A stretch of DNA of 11,700 bases from Actinomycetes bacterium (lineage in GTDB: Bacteria > Actinomycetota > Actinomycetes > Propionibacteriales > Nocardioidaceae). Shown piece by piece: positions 1-5,772 of the stretch (positions within the stretch are counted from its first letter, which is position 1; every line of letters starts with the position of its first letter). The translations under genes were made by a program, and so were the position numbers. The stretch covers positions 1 through 11,700 of the forward strand of contig JAHEXN010000082.1 in NCBI GenBank assembly GCA_023252095.1. The letters run 5' to 3'. The notes below the pieces were generated by a model, which ran no database searches, was not told the origin of the DNA, and worked only from the letters and a program-made list of their open reading frames with translations.

Positions 1-350
1 GCCTGGCCGAGACGGGCCGCCTCGGCGCCGCGCTGGGCGCCGATCCCATGACCTTCGCCGGGCTCGCGGGCCTGGGCGACCTCGTCGCGACCTGCTCGTC
101 ACCGCTGTCGCGCAACCGCACGTTCGGCGAGAAGCTCGGCCAGGGGCTCACGGTCGAGGAGGCCGCGGCGCAGATGCGTCAGGTCGCCGAGGGCGTCAAG
201 TCGTGCACCTCGGTCAAGGAGCTCGCGGCGATCCACGGCGTCGAGATGCCGATCGTCGACGCGGTCGATGCGCTGGTGCAGGGCACCATCACGCCGACCG
301 AACTGGTCAAGGCGATGATCGCGCGTCAGACCCAGCCCGAGGTGCGCTGA
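1..350 (+). CDS. gpsA: Glycerol-3-phosphate dehydrogenase [NAD(P)+], C-terminal part (5' end outside window)
   Basis: This is the C-terminal end of the enzyme that reduces dihydroxyacetone phosphate to sn-glycerol-3-phosphate in the cytoplasm for phospholipid synthesis. The reading frame is open from base 3, with no start in the window, and ends at TGA 348-350. About 115 residues are visible. They contain the family signature GLAGLGDLVATCSSPLSRNR followed by FGEKLGQG, which belongs to the helical substrate-binding domain, and then the usual TSVKELA and PIVDAV segments of the C-terminal helices. The first 200 or so residues (Rossmann NAD(P)-binding domain) are missing because of the window edge, not because of damage. 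The last 25 bp overlap the 3' end of the convergent PLP-enzyme gene. The identification is firm because the SRNR region is diagnostic. Confidence 0.95.
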   Translation, partial: LAETGRLGAALGADPMTFAGLAGLGDLVATCSSPLSRNRTFGEKLGQGLTVEEAAAQMRQVAEGVKSCTSVKELAAIHGVEMPIVDAVDALVQGTITPTELVKAMIARQTQPEVR

Positions 351-1453
351 GGTTCGCGCCGCGCCCCACCGGCCGGTGTCGCTCCACCGAGCACGGCGTC
401 GAGGCAGCGCGCGATGTCGTCCCAGACGTCCTCGACGTTCTCGATGCCGACCGACAGGCGGACCAGCGAGTCCGGGACGTTCTCCGGCTCGCCGGAGTGG
501 CGGCGGCGGCGCTCCCACGAGGTCTCGACGCCGCCGAGGCTCGTGGCGTGCACGACGACCTCGCTGGACTCGGTGGCTCGCTCGGCGGCCTCGGGGCCCG
601 CGATGACCTCGAACGCGACCATCGTGCCGAAGCCCGGGTACCGCACGCCTGCGACATCGTTGCGGTCGAGCAGTCGGGCCGCGATCTCCGTGGCGTTCTG
701 CTCGGCGCGGTCGAGGCGGACGTGGAGCGTGCGCAGTCCGCGGAGGGCGAGGTAGGACTCGAGCGATCCTGGGACCGACCCGAGAGACGTGCGGCGCGTC
801 TGCAGGGCGCGCGCGGCGCGCTCGTCGTGCGTGACGACGACGCCCATCAGGACGTCGCTGTGACCCGCGAGCAGCTTGGAGGCGGAGTGGACGACGAAGT
901 CCGCGCCGAGGTCGAGCGGGCGCTGCCGCAGGGGAGTGGCCAGGGTGTTGTCGACGACGACCGCGGTGCCGAAGGCCGTGACGGCCGCGCTGATGGCGCG
1001 GATGTCGGCGACGTCGAGCTCGGGGTTGGTGGGGGACTCGAGCCAGACCATCGCCGCATCGGCCGATGCGGCGATGACGGCCTCGGTGTCGGTGACGTCG
1101 ACGAGCTCGAGCTCGAGCAGGCCGCGGCGGGCTCGTCGGTCGAGCTCGACGGTCGTGCCGTAGTAGCTGCCGTCGGCCGCGACGACCTTGGCGCCGACCG
1201 GGAGCAGCTCCAGGACCGCCACGGTGGCCGCCATGCCGGAACCGAACGACACCGCGTGGCCACCCTCGAGGGCCCCCACCGCCTCCTCGAACGCCTCCCA
1301 GCCGGGGTTGCCGTGACGGGCGTACTCCGAGTCACCGCCGGGCACCAGCGCCGTGGCGAGGGTGATGGGTGAGTTCAGTGGACCACCCGGAGTGCGGGGT
1401 GGGCGGCCGGCAGCCACGGTGAGCGTCTCGAGCGAAGTCGGTCGGACAGACAT
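326..1453 (-). CDS. Cys/Met metabolism PLP-dependent enzyme (cystathionine gamma-synthase/lyase family)
   Basis: A fold-type I PLP enzyme of the trans-sulfuration family (cystathionine gamma-synthase, gamma- or beta-lyase, methionine gamma-lyase). Using the ATG at 1453, it has 375 residues, normal for the family. Visible motifs in order are YARHGNP (44-50, tyrosine and arginine from the phosphate loop), FGSGMAA (70-76, PLP phosphate grip), SYYG (97-99, ring-stacking tyrosine), ESPTNP (139-144), VVVDNT (165-170, Asp168 to the pyridine nitrogen) and HSASKLLAGHSD with Lys193 as Schiff-base lysine. The lysine motif is SASK rather than the common SxTKY. The sequence does not decide which reaction it catalyses. 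An in-frame ATG at 1462 would add three residues, but 1453 fits a -10 element 7 nt upstream. The last ~18 residues lie partly opposite the end of gpsA and look like a nonconserved tail. Confidence 0.88.
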   Translation of the reverse strand: MSVRPTSLETLTVAAGRPPRTPGGPLNSPITLATALVPGGDSEYARHGNPGWEAFEEAVGALEGGHAVSFGSGMAATVAVLELLPVGAKVVAADGSYYGTTVELDRRARRGLLELELVDVTDTEAVIAASADAAMVWLESPTNPELDVADIRAISAAVTAFGTAVVVDNTLATPLRQRPLDLGADFVVHSASKLLAGHSDVLMGVVVTHDERAARALQTRRTSLGSVPGSLESYLALRGLRTLHVRLDRAEQNATEIAARLLDRNDVAGVRYPGFGTMVAFEVIAGPEAAERATESSEVVVHATSLGGVETSWERRRRHSGEPENVPDSLVRLSVGIENVEDVWDDIARCLDAVLGGATPAGGARREPQRTSGWV

Positions 1454-1460
1454 GTGGTCC

Positions 1461-1466
1461 ATTGTG
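1461..1466 (-). promoter_or_regulatory. Putative -10 element (CACAAT) for the PLP-enzyme gene, leaderless
   Basis: Read on the minus strand, CACAAT is followed by exactly 7 nt (GGACCAC) and then the ATG at 1453. No Shine-Dalgarno lies in front of that ATG. The spacing puts the transcription start on the A of the ATG. The hexamer lacks the first T of TAnnnT, so it is weaker than the others in this window, and no -35 is evident. Confidence 0.4.
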
Positions 1467-1488
1467 CAAGGTCGCGAGTGAGCGGCGA

Positions 1489-1494
1489 TAGGGT
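1489..1494 (+). promoter_or_regulatory. Putative -10 element (TAGGGT) for ddl, leaderless
   Basis: TAGGGT matches the actinobacterial TAnnnT -10 consensus and ends 7 nt before the ATG at 1502, so the predicted transcription start is the A of the start codon. The only SD-like bases (GAGG, 1498-1501) touch the ATG and are too close to act as a ribosome site. This decides the ddl start in favour of 1502 over the upstream in-frame GTG at 1454, which lies upstream of this -10 element. Confidence 0.5.
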
Positions 1495-1501
1495 CCTGAG
1501 G

Positions 1502-2563
1502 ATGAGTTCTTCACCGGACGGCTCCCGCACCCGCGTCTGCCTCGTCTACGGCGGGCGTTCCAGCGAGCACGGGGTCTCGTGCCTCACCGCGCGCGAGGTC
1601 CTGTCGGTCATCGACACCTCGCGGTACGACGTGCACGCGGTCGGCATCACGCGCGCCGGGCGGTGGGTCGCCGCCGATCCGCACTGGCCCGACCTCGCGC
1701 CGGGGCAGCTGCCGGAGGTCGACGAGGGCGCCCCGACGGTGCCGTGGGAGTCCGTCACCGACGCTGACGTCGTCTTCCCGCTCCTGCACGGCCCCTGGGG
1801 CGAGGACGGCACGCTGCAGGGCCTGCTCGACCTCGCCGACGTCCGTTACGTCGGTGCCGGCGTGCTCGCCAGCGCGGTCGGCATGGACAAGGCGTTCGCC
1901 AAGGTCGTCTTCGCGGCCGCTGGCCTTCCGCAGGTGCCCTACGTCCCGATCGAGTCGGATGCCTGGCCCTCGGACCGCCCGCGGATCGAGGCGCGGGTCC
2001 GTGCGCTCGGGCTGCCGGTCTTCGTCAAGCCGTCGCGCGCCGGGTCGAGCTCGGGCGTCGTCCGGGTCGACACCTGGGACCAGCTGGCACCGGCGATCGA
2101 CCAGGCGCGGGAGTTCGATCCCAAGGTCGTGGTCGAGGCGGGCAAGGTCGGGGCGCGTGAGGTCGAGTGCGGCATCGTCCAGGGCGTCGACGGCACGCCG
2201 CGCGCCAGCGTCGTCGGCGAGGTCCGGGTCCAGCACGGGTCGCACGCCTTCTACGACTTCGAGGCGAAGTACGTCGACGGCACGAGCGCCAACGTCGTGC
2301 CGGCCGAGCTCTCGGCCACGGTCTCGGAGCGCATCCGCTCCTACGCGCTGCAGGCGTTCCAGGCGATCGGCGGTGAGGGGTTGGCGCGCGTCGACTTCTT
2401 CCTCGACGGCGAGGAGCTCGTGATCAACGAGATCAACACGATGCCGGGGTTCACGACCTCGTCGATGTTCCCGCTGCTGTGGGAGGCGTCCGGCGTGCCC
2501 TACGCCGAGCTCGTCGACCAGCTCCTGCAGCAGGCACTGTCGCGGCCTACTGGCCTGCGCTGA
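1502..2563 (+). CDS. ddl: D-alanine--D-alanine ligase
   Basis: ATP-grasp ligase that joins two D-alanines through a D-alanyl phosphate, giving the dipeptide added to UDP-MurNAc-tripeptide in peptidoglycan synthesis; cytoplasmic. From ATG 1502 it has 353 residues, a usual length. Visible are GGRSSEHGVS (17-26, Glu22 binds the first D-Ala), HGPWGEDGTLQG (96-107), Lys130 and Lys176 (VFVKPSRAGSSSG, ATP site), YDFEAKY (251-257), RVDFF with Asp298, and INEINTMPGFT with Glu310 and Asn312 (two-metal site). Tyr257 aligns with Tyr216 of E. coli DdlB, the residue whose change to Phe favours D-Ala-D-lactate, so an ordinary D-Ala-D-Ala enzyme is expected (inference). It diverges from the PLP-enzyme gene and is followed directly by 15-bp tandem repeats. 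Confidence 0.97.
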   Translation: MSSSPDGSRTRVCLVYGGRSSEHGVSCLTAREVLSVIDTSRYDVHAVGITRAGRWVAADPHWPDLAPGQLPEVDEGAPTVPWESVTDADVVFPLLHGPWGEDGTLQGLLDLADVRYVGAGVLASAVGMDKAFAKVVFAAAGLPQVPYVPIESDAWPSDRPRIEARVRALGLPVFVKPSRAGSSSGVVRVDTWDQLAPAIDQAREFDPKVVVEAGKVGAREVECGIVQGVDGTPRASVVGEVRVQHGSHAFYDFEAKYVDGTSANVVPAELSATVSERIRSYALQAFQAIGGEGLARVDFFLDGEELVINEINTMPGFTTSSMFPLLWEASGVPYAELVDQLLQQALSRPTGLR

Positions 2564-2615
2564 GGCCCAACGAAGTCAGGCCCAGAGAAGTGAGGCCCAG
2601 AGAAGTCGGGCCCAG
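2564..2615. repeat. 15-bp tandem repeat, three full copies plus a partial one
   Basis: Units lie at 2564-2578, 2579-2593 and 2594-2608, with a partial fourth from 2609. The consensus is GGCCCAGAGAAGTSR; the first unit has ACGA in place of GAGA. The array starts on the base after the ddl stop codon and reaches to within 3 bp of the convergent Lrp-like stop. GGCCC at 2594-2598 can pair with GGGCC at 2608-2612 around a 9-nt loop, so a short GC hairpin is possible in either transcript. No T-tract follows. The array could act as a bidirectional terminator or be a neutral slippage product. Confidence 0.85.
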
Positions 2616-2617
2616 GA

Positions 2618-2854
2618 TCAGGGGTTGACGACCGAGCAGGTCAGCGTGCGGGTGATGTCGGGCGTCTTCTGGACCTTCCCGATCACGAAGGTGCCGAGCT
2701 CGTCCATCGTGGGTCCCTCGACCAGCGCGATGACGTCATAGGGCCCCGTGACGTTCTGGGCGGAGACGACTCCGTCGATCTGGGCGATGGCCGTGGCGAC
2801 TTCGGCGGCCGTGCCGACCTCGGTCTGGATCAGCACGTAGGCCTGAACCGTCAT
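2618..2854 (-). CDS. Stand-alone Lrp/AsnC ligand-binding (RAM) domain protein
   Basis: A 78-residue protein that is only the alpha-beta ligand-binding domain of Lrp/AsnC regulators, with no DNA-binding helix-turn-helix. The domain shows VQAYVLIQTEVG as first strand, a helix over AEVATAIAQIDGV, then VTGPYDVIALVEG with the GxYD turn typical of amino-acid-binding RAM domains, and a closing strand TRTLTCSVVN. Such proteins form ring oligomers and may bind amino acids or modulate full-length Lrp proteins; the ligand here is unknown. The start is well supported by GAAGGAG at 2860-2866, 5 nt before the ATG, the best Shine-Dalgarno in the window. The same small gene sits near ddl and thiL in other actinobacteria as I recall. 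It converges on ddl and diverges from thiL. Confidence 0.88.
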   Translation of the reverse strand: MTVQAYVLIQTEVGTAAEVATAIAQIDGVVSAQNVTGPYDVIALVEGPTMDELGTFVIGKVQKTPDITRTLTCSVVNP

Positions 2855-2859
2855 CGTGA

Positions 2860-2866
2860 CTCCTTC
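2860..2866 (-). promoter_or_regulatory. Strong Shine-Dalgarno for the Lrp-like gene
   Basis: GAAGGAG on the minus strand lies 5 nt upstream of the ATG at 2854. It is noteworthy because the divergent thiL has no Shine-Dalgarno at all. Confidence 0.8.
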
Positions 2867-2883
2867 GTTGTGCGAACCGGCAC

Positions 2884-2889
2884 AACCTA
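2884..2889 (-). promoter_or_regulatory. Possible -10 element (TAGGTT) for the Lrp-like gene
   Basis: TAGGTT on the minus strand fits TAnnnT and would start a transcript near 2876, leaving a leader of about 22 nt that contains the GAAGGAG ribosome site. No clear -35 is visible. Confidence 0.35.
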
Positions 2890-2925
2890 CCGGATGCGGT
2901 GCCCCGGTCTGGCCCCCGCCTGCGC

Positions 2926-2931
2926 GACAAT
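2926..2931 (+). promoter_or_regulatory. Putative -10 element (GACAAT) for thiL, leaderless
   Basis: GACAAT ends 6 nt before the ATG at 2938, so transcription is predicted to begin at the start codon. There is no Shine-Dalgarno. This selects 2938 over the in-frame upstream start at 2899, which would place the promoter inside the coding region. Confidence 0.45.
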
Positions 2932-2937
2932 GGACGC

Positions 2938-3921
2938 ATGAACGCCACCGGAGGAGGAACGCGCGACCTCACCGTCGAGACGGTGTCCGAGCTGGGGGAG
3001 TTCGCGCTCGTCGAACGGATCACCCGAGCACTGACCTCGACGGAGGTCGTCGTCGTCGGACCCGGGGACGACGCAGCCGAGATCACCGTCGACGGCAACC
3101 TGATCGTGTCGACCGACGTGCTGGTCGACCAGCGGCACTTCCGCCGCGACTGGTCGACGGCGCACGAGGTCGGTCGCAAGGCGGCTGCCTCGAACCTCTC
3201 GGACCTGAACGCGATGGGCGGGTGGGCCACGGCCCTCACGATCGGGCTCGCGGTGCCGGGTGACCTGCCCGTCGCCTGGGTCGACGAGCTCGTGCGAGGG
3301 ATCGTCGACGAGTGCGACACGGTGGGCGTCGCGGTCGTCGGCGGCGACGTCACGGCCTCTGACACCCTCACGATCGCGGTCACGGCGCTCGGCGAGGCCC
3401 CACGCACGGTGCGACGCAGCGATGCGCAGCCCGGGGACCAGGTCGCCGTCGCCGGGGTGCTCGGCCTGGCCGGTGCGGGATTCGCCGCACTGAGCCGAGG
3501 CTTCCGATCGCCACGCGCCGCGGTCGAGGCCCATCGTGTGCCCAGCCCGCCCTACGGCGCGGGCGAGGAGGCAGCCGATGCGGGCGCCACCGCGATGATC
3601 GACGTCAGCGACGGCCTGCTCGGTGACCTCGGCCACGTCGCGCGCGCCAGCGGTGTGCAGATCGACCTCAGCTCCGAGCTCGTGCCGATCGAGCCGGCCG
3701 TCATCACGGTGGCCGAGGCGCTCGGCCGCCACCCCGTCTCATTCGTCCTGACCGGCGGCGACGACTACGCCCTCGCCGCCACGTTCCCGGGTGACGCGAC
3801 CCTGCCCGAGGGCTGGGACCGCATCGGCGCGGTCGTGGCGGTCCCCGAGGGCGACCACCCCCGCGTCACGGTCGACGGCGAGCCCTGGGACGGCTCTACC
3901 GGCCACGAACACTTCCGCTAG
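2938..3921 (+). CDS. thiL: Thiamine-monophosphate kinase
   Basis: Phosphorylates thiamine monophosphate with ATP to give thiamine diphosphate, the last step of cofactor synthesis; cytoplasmic, PurM/AIR-synthase superfamily. The 327 residues match the family length. Visible are GEFALVERI (20-28, the usual GEFxLI start), GPGDDAA (41-47, metal-binding aspartates), STDVLVD (58-64), NLSDLNAMGG (86-95), VVGGDVT (133-139), DVSDGLLGDL (222-231) and LTGGDDYAL (271-279, usually GGEDYEL). All metal and nucleotide aspartates expected of ThiL are present. It diverges from the Lrp-like gene and converges on the amidase across a long palindrome. In mycobacteria, from memory, thiL is followed by ung and then rpmB; here no ung is visible and an amidase lies in that place. 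Confidence 0.95.
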   Translation: MNATGGGTRDLTVETVSELGEFALVERITRALTSTEVVVVGPGDDAAEITVDGNLIVSTDVLVDQRHFRRDWSTAHEVGRKAAASNLSDLNAMGGWATALTIGLAVPGDLPVAWVDELVRGIVDECDTVGVAVVGGDVTASDTLTIAVTALGEAPRTVRRSDAQPGDQVAVAGVLGLAGAGFAALSRGFRSPRAAVEAHRVPSPPYGAGEEAADAGATAMIDVSDGLLGDLGHVARASGVQIDLSSELVPIEPAVITVAEALGRHPVSFVLTGGDDYALAATFPGDATLPEGWDRIGAVVAVPEGDHPRVTVDGEPWDGSTGHEHFR

Positions 3922-3929
3922 GCCCAGTT

Positions 3930-4017
3930 CCGCTCGCGAGAGACTTTGTGTGTGCACAGGAGAGACTTTGTGCGCACGAACTCTCTCCTGACCACCAACA
4001 GACTCTCTCGCGAGCGG
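3930..4017. repeat. 88-bp imperfect palindrome made of four copies of a GAGAGA(C/G)TYTG-like motif
   Basis: The element is centred between 3973 and 3974. Its 44-nt arms agree at 36 positions, and two of the eight mismatches would be G-U pairs in RNA. The outer 14 bp (CCGCTCGCGAGAGA at 3930-3943 against 4004-4017) are perfect, and the inner block CAGGAGAGA (3957-3965 against 3982-3990) is also perfect. Each arm holds two copies of the motif 22 bp apart: GAGAGACTTTGTG at 3938 and 3960, and the related inverted forms around 3975-3987 and 3997-4009. It nearly fills the 100 bp between thiL and the amidase. It could be a repetitive extragenic palindrome, a bidirectional terminator without T-tract, or a protein-binding array. 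Confidence 0.9.
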
Positions 4018-4021
4018 TACG

Positions 4022-5446
4022 TCAGCTGGTGATGGGGGCGAAGCCGACGGACTGCTCGAGCTCGAAGGCCAGCTCCAGGAGCGTGCGCTCGTCGCCGTGC
4101 GTCGCGGAGAAGTGGAGGCCGATCGGCCGGCCGTCGGAGGTCTGGGCCAGCGGAAGGCTGATGGCGGGTCCGCCTGCAGCGTTGTTGGCCGGGGTGAACG
4201 CGGCGTAGTCCAGCAGCCGCGGCAGCAGGACCTCGTACCCGGCCGCGGGCGAGAGATGGCCGAGCATCGGCGTGGTGTAGCCCACGACCGGGGAGAGCAC
4301 GACGTCGACCGACTCGTCGCGGAACGCCTGTTGGTAGATCGACTCCGAGCGCTTGAGGGCGCGGATGGCGCCCGGCGTGCGCCACGGCTTGCGCAGGAAG
4401 TCCCGCGCCAACCCCTTGGTGAGGGAGTCGTTGAGCGAGCGGTCGTACGTCGTGTGCAGCAGGCGGCCGCCGAAGCGGTGCATCGAGAATCCGAGCATCG
4501 CCCAGTAGTGGAGGAAGTGCTGCACGAACGCCTCGTCGACGGGGAGCGGGACCTCGACGACCTCGTGGCCGTCCTTCTCGAGCCGCTGGGCCAGGTCGAG
4601 CACCGCGGCCCGGGTCTCGTCATCGGTCGTGGAGCGCAGCGAGTCGAGGATCAGGCCGATGCGGAGCCGACGGTCCGACGGCCCCTCGACGAGTCCGACA
4701 CGGTTCAACGCGCGGTTCGGTGTGTGTCGGTCGACCGCGGCGAGGAAGGCCGCGGAGTCGCGCACGGTCCGACTGACGATGCCGTTCGAGATGATGTTGA
4801 CCGGCAGGTCCTTGGCCTCGGCCGACGGAAGCTCGCGCCCCCGGGTGAACTTCAGTCCGACCAGGCCGCAGGCCGCGGCGGGGATGCGGATCGATCCGCC
4901 GCCGTCGTTGGCGTGCGCGAACGGCACGACACCGGCCGCCACCAGCGCCGCCGACCCACCCGAGGACGCGCCGCAGGAGTAGTCGGTGTGCCACGGGTTG
5001 CGCGTGGGCTCCGCGTCCTGGAACTCGGTCGTGGCGTTGAAGCCGAACTCCGGCATCGACGTCTTGCCGAGGTTGATGGCACCCGTGGAGAGCAGCTGGG
5101 CGGCGAACGGTTCGTCGGCTGCGGCGGGCTTCGCGTCGAGGACCGCGGCGGAGCCGTGCCGCGTCGGGAGCCCGGCGACGTCGGTGTTGTCCTTGACGAA
5201 CGTGGGCACGAAAGCGAAGACGCCGGACTGGCCGCCGGAGGTCGCCGCGGCACGGGCGCGGTCGAAGTCGGGCGTGACGATGCCGTTCAGCCGCGGCTCG
5301 ACGACGGCGGCGCGCGCGATCGCGGCCTCGACCGCCTCGGCGGGGCTGATGCTGCCGGCGGAAATGGCTTCGGCGACCCCGACTGCGTCGAGGTCGCCGA
5401 GAGCGTCGTCAGCGAAGGCGTGGACTCGGTTCGTGGTGCTGGTCAC
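4022..5446 (-). CDS. Amidase-signature family hydrolase
   Basis: A 474-residue serine hydrolase of the amidase-signature family, which cleaves C-N amide bonds. The Ser-cisSer-Lys triad is intact: Lys85 in TFVKDNTDVAG, Ser161 in CGASSGGSAAL and nucleophile Ser185 in DGGGSIRIPA. The oxyanion glycine stretch and GLVGLKFTRGR follow, with Phe where Pro is usual (GLKPTRGR). The C-terminal region NNAAGGPAISLPLAQTSDG resembles 6-aminohexanoate-cyclic-dimer hydrolase (NylA)-type and other small-amide hydrolases more than GatA; the substrate cannot be read from the sequence. GatA is unlikely because no gatB or gatC is adjacent. No signal peptide is seen, so it should be cytoplasmic. The start is GTG 5446, with a -10 element 6 nt upstream and no Shine-Dalgarno. 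It lies 61 bp downstream of rpmB on the same strand but appears to have its own promoter. Confidence 0.9.
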   Translation of the reverse strand: MTSTTNRVHAFADDALGDLDAVGVAEAISAGSISPAEAVEAAIARAAVVEPRLNGIVTPDFDRARAAATSGGQSGVFAFVPTFVKDNTDVAGLPTRHGSAAVLDAKPAAADEPFAAQLLSTGAINLGKTSMPEFGFNATTEFQDAEPTRNPWHTDYSCGASSGGSAALVAAGVVPFAHANDGGGSIRIPAAACGLVGLKFTRGRELPSAEAKDLPVNIISNGIVSRTVRDSAAFLAAVDRHTPNRALNRVGLVEGPSDRRLRIGLILDSLRSTTDDETRAAVLDLAQRLEKDGHEVVEVPLPVDEAFVQHFLHYWAMLGFSMHRFGGRLLHTTYDRSLNDSLTKGLARDFLRKPWRTPGAIRALKRSESIYQQAFRDESVDVVLSPVVGYTTPMLGHLSPAAGYEVLLPRLLDYAAFTPANNAAGGPAISLPLAQTSDGRPIGLHFSATHGDERTLLELAFELEQSVGFAPITS

Positions 5447-5465
5447 ACGGTGACGATAGCGTCAC
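5442..5465. promoter_or_regulatory. Overlapping inverted repeats of GTCAC/GTGAC over the amidase start and -10
   Basis: Three half-sites occur: GTCAC at 5442-5446, GTGAC at 5450-5454 and GTCAC at 5461-5465. They form two nested palindromes, GTCAC-3-GTGAC over the start codon and GTGACG-4-CGTCAC (5450-5465) over the putative -10. A repressor bound here would block both polymerase and leaderless initiation. No regulator gene is next to it, so the operator role is inferred only from symmetry and position. Confidence 0.4.
5453..5458 (-). promoter_or_regulatory. Putative -10 element (TATCGT) for the amidase, leaderless GTG start
   Basis: TATCGT on the minus strand fits TAnnnT and ends 6 nt before the GTG at 5446. 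No purine-rich ribosome site precedes the GTG. It lies inside the GTGACG-CGTCAC inverted repeat. Confidence 0.5.
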
Positions 5466-5507
5466 GCGCAGTTGCAGCAGCAGGAATCGACCGGGGCCGC
5501 CTCAGGT

Positions 5508-5693
5508 TCAGCGAGAGACCTTGCCGGCCTTCAGGCAGGAGGTGCACACGTTGACCCGCTGGGGCGTGCCGTTTACGACGGCGCGCACGCGCTGGATGTT
5601 CGGATCGAAACGACGCTTGGTGCGTCGGTGCGAGTGGGAGACGTTGTGACCGAAGCCGGGTCCCTTGCTGCACACGTCACAGACGGCTGCCAC
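5508..5693 (-). CDS. rpmB: 50S ribosomal protein L28, zinc-ribbon (C+) type
   Basis: A 61-residue structural protein of the large ribosomal subunit. It opens VAAVCDVCSKGPGFGHNVSH and carries the L28 core SHRRTKRRFDPN and a C-terminal CTSC. Cys5, Cys8, Cys50 and Cys53 form two CxxC pairs, so this is the zinc-binding form. Actinobacteria often carry a second, cysteine-free L28 induced on zinc starvation by Zur; none is in this window. The start is GTG 5693, supported by AGGAG at 5702-5706 with 8-nt spacing. Longer in-frame openings, including ATG 5765, would add unrelated residues and begin inside the leader; another GTG at 5702 overlaps the ribosome site. It diverges from the DAK2 gene. Confidence 0.97.
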   Translation of the reverse strand: MAAVCDVCSKGPGFGHNVSHSHRRTKRRFDPNIQRVRAVVNGTPQRVNVCTSCLKAGKVSR

Positions 5694-5701
5694 GGTGATC
5701 A

Positions 5702-5706
5702 CTCCT
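5702..5706 (-). promoter_or_regulatory. Shine-Dalgarno that fixes the rpmB GTG start
   Basis: AGGAG on the minus strand is 8 nt upstream of GTG 5693 and overlaps the alternative GTG at 5702. It therefore selects 5693, which also gives the canonical L28 N-terminus. Confidence 0.8.
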
Positions 5707-5772
5707 GAAGAAGACTCGAGATGATGATGAGATGGGGCTGCCGCCGACGACCGTCGAGCAGGCAACCGCTCA

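Noticed and set aside
203..1372. A 389-codon plus-strand open frame across the gpsA end and the PLP enzyme
   Set aside because: It crosses two recognised genes in another frame and encodes a compositionally biased protein without motifs.
1454..1501. Longer ddl start at GTG 1454
   Set aside because: The extra 16 residues are not part of the Ddl family, and a -10 element lies at 1489-1494, downstream of that GTG.
2564..2615. CRISPR-like array
   Set aside because: The 15-bp units are contiguous with no spacers, and no cas genes are present.
2899..2937. Longer thiL start at 2899
   Set aside because: It adds 13 unrelated residues, overlaps the divergent promoter region and has no ribosome site.
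3930..4017. Standard Rho-independent terminator
   Set aside because: There is no T-tract on either strand, and the arms are far longer than usual with internal direct repeats. A terminator role remains possible but the canonical label does not fit.
3918..4385. A 155-codon minus-strand frame reading through the palindrome
   Set aside because: It is an alternative frame of the amidase gene continued into the gap; the repeat region merely lacks stops in that frame.
4097..5554. A 485-codon plus-strand open frame opposite the amidase and rpmB
   Set aside because: It is the mirror of a minus-strand gene with intact catalytic motifs. The translation is rich in Arg/Gly/Val with no recognisable domain, as expected for antisense frames in GC-rich DNA.
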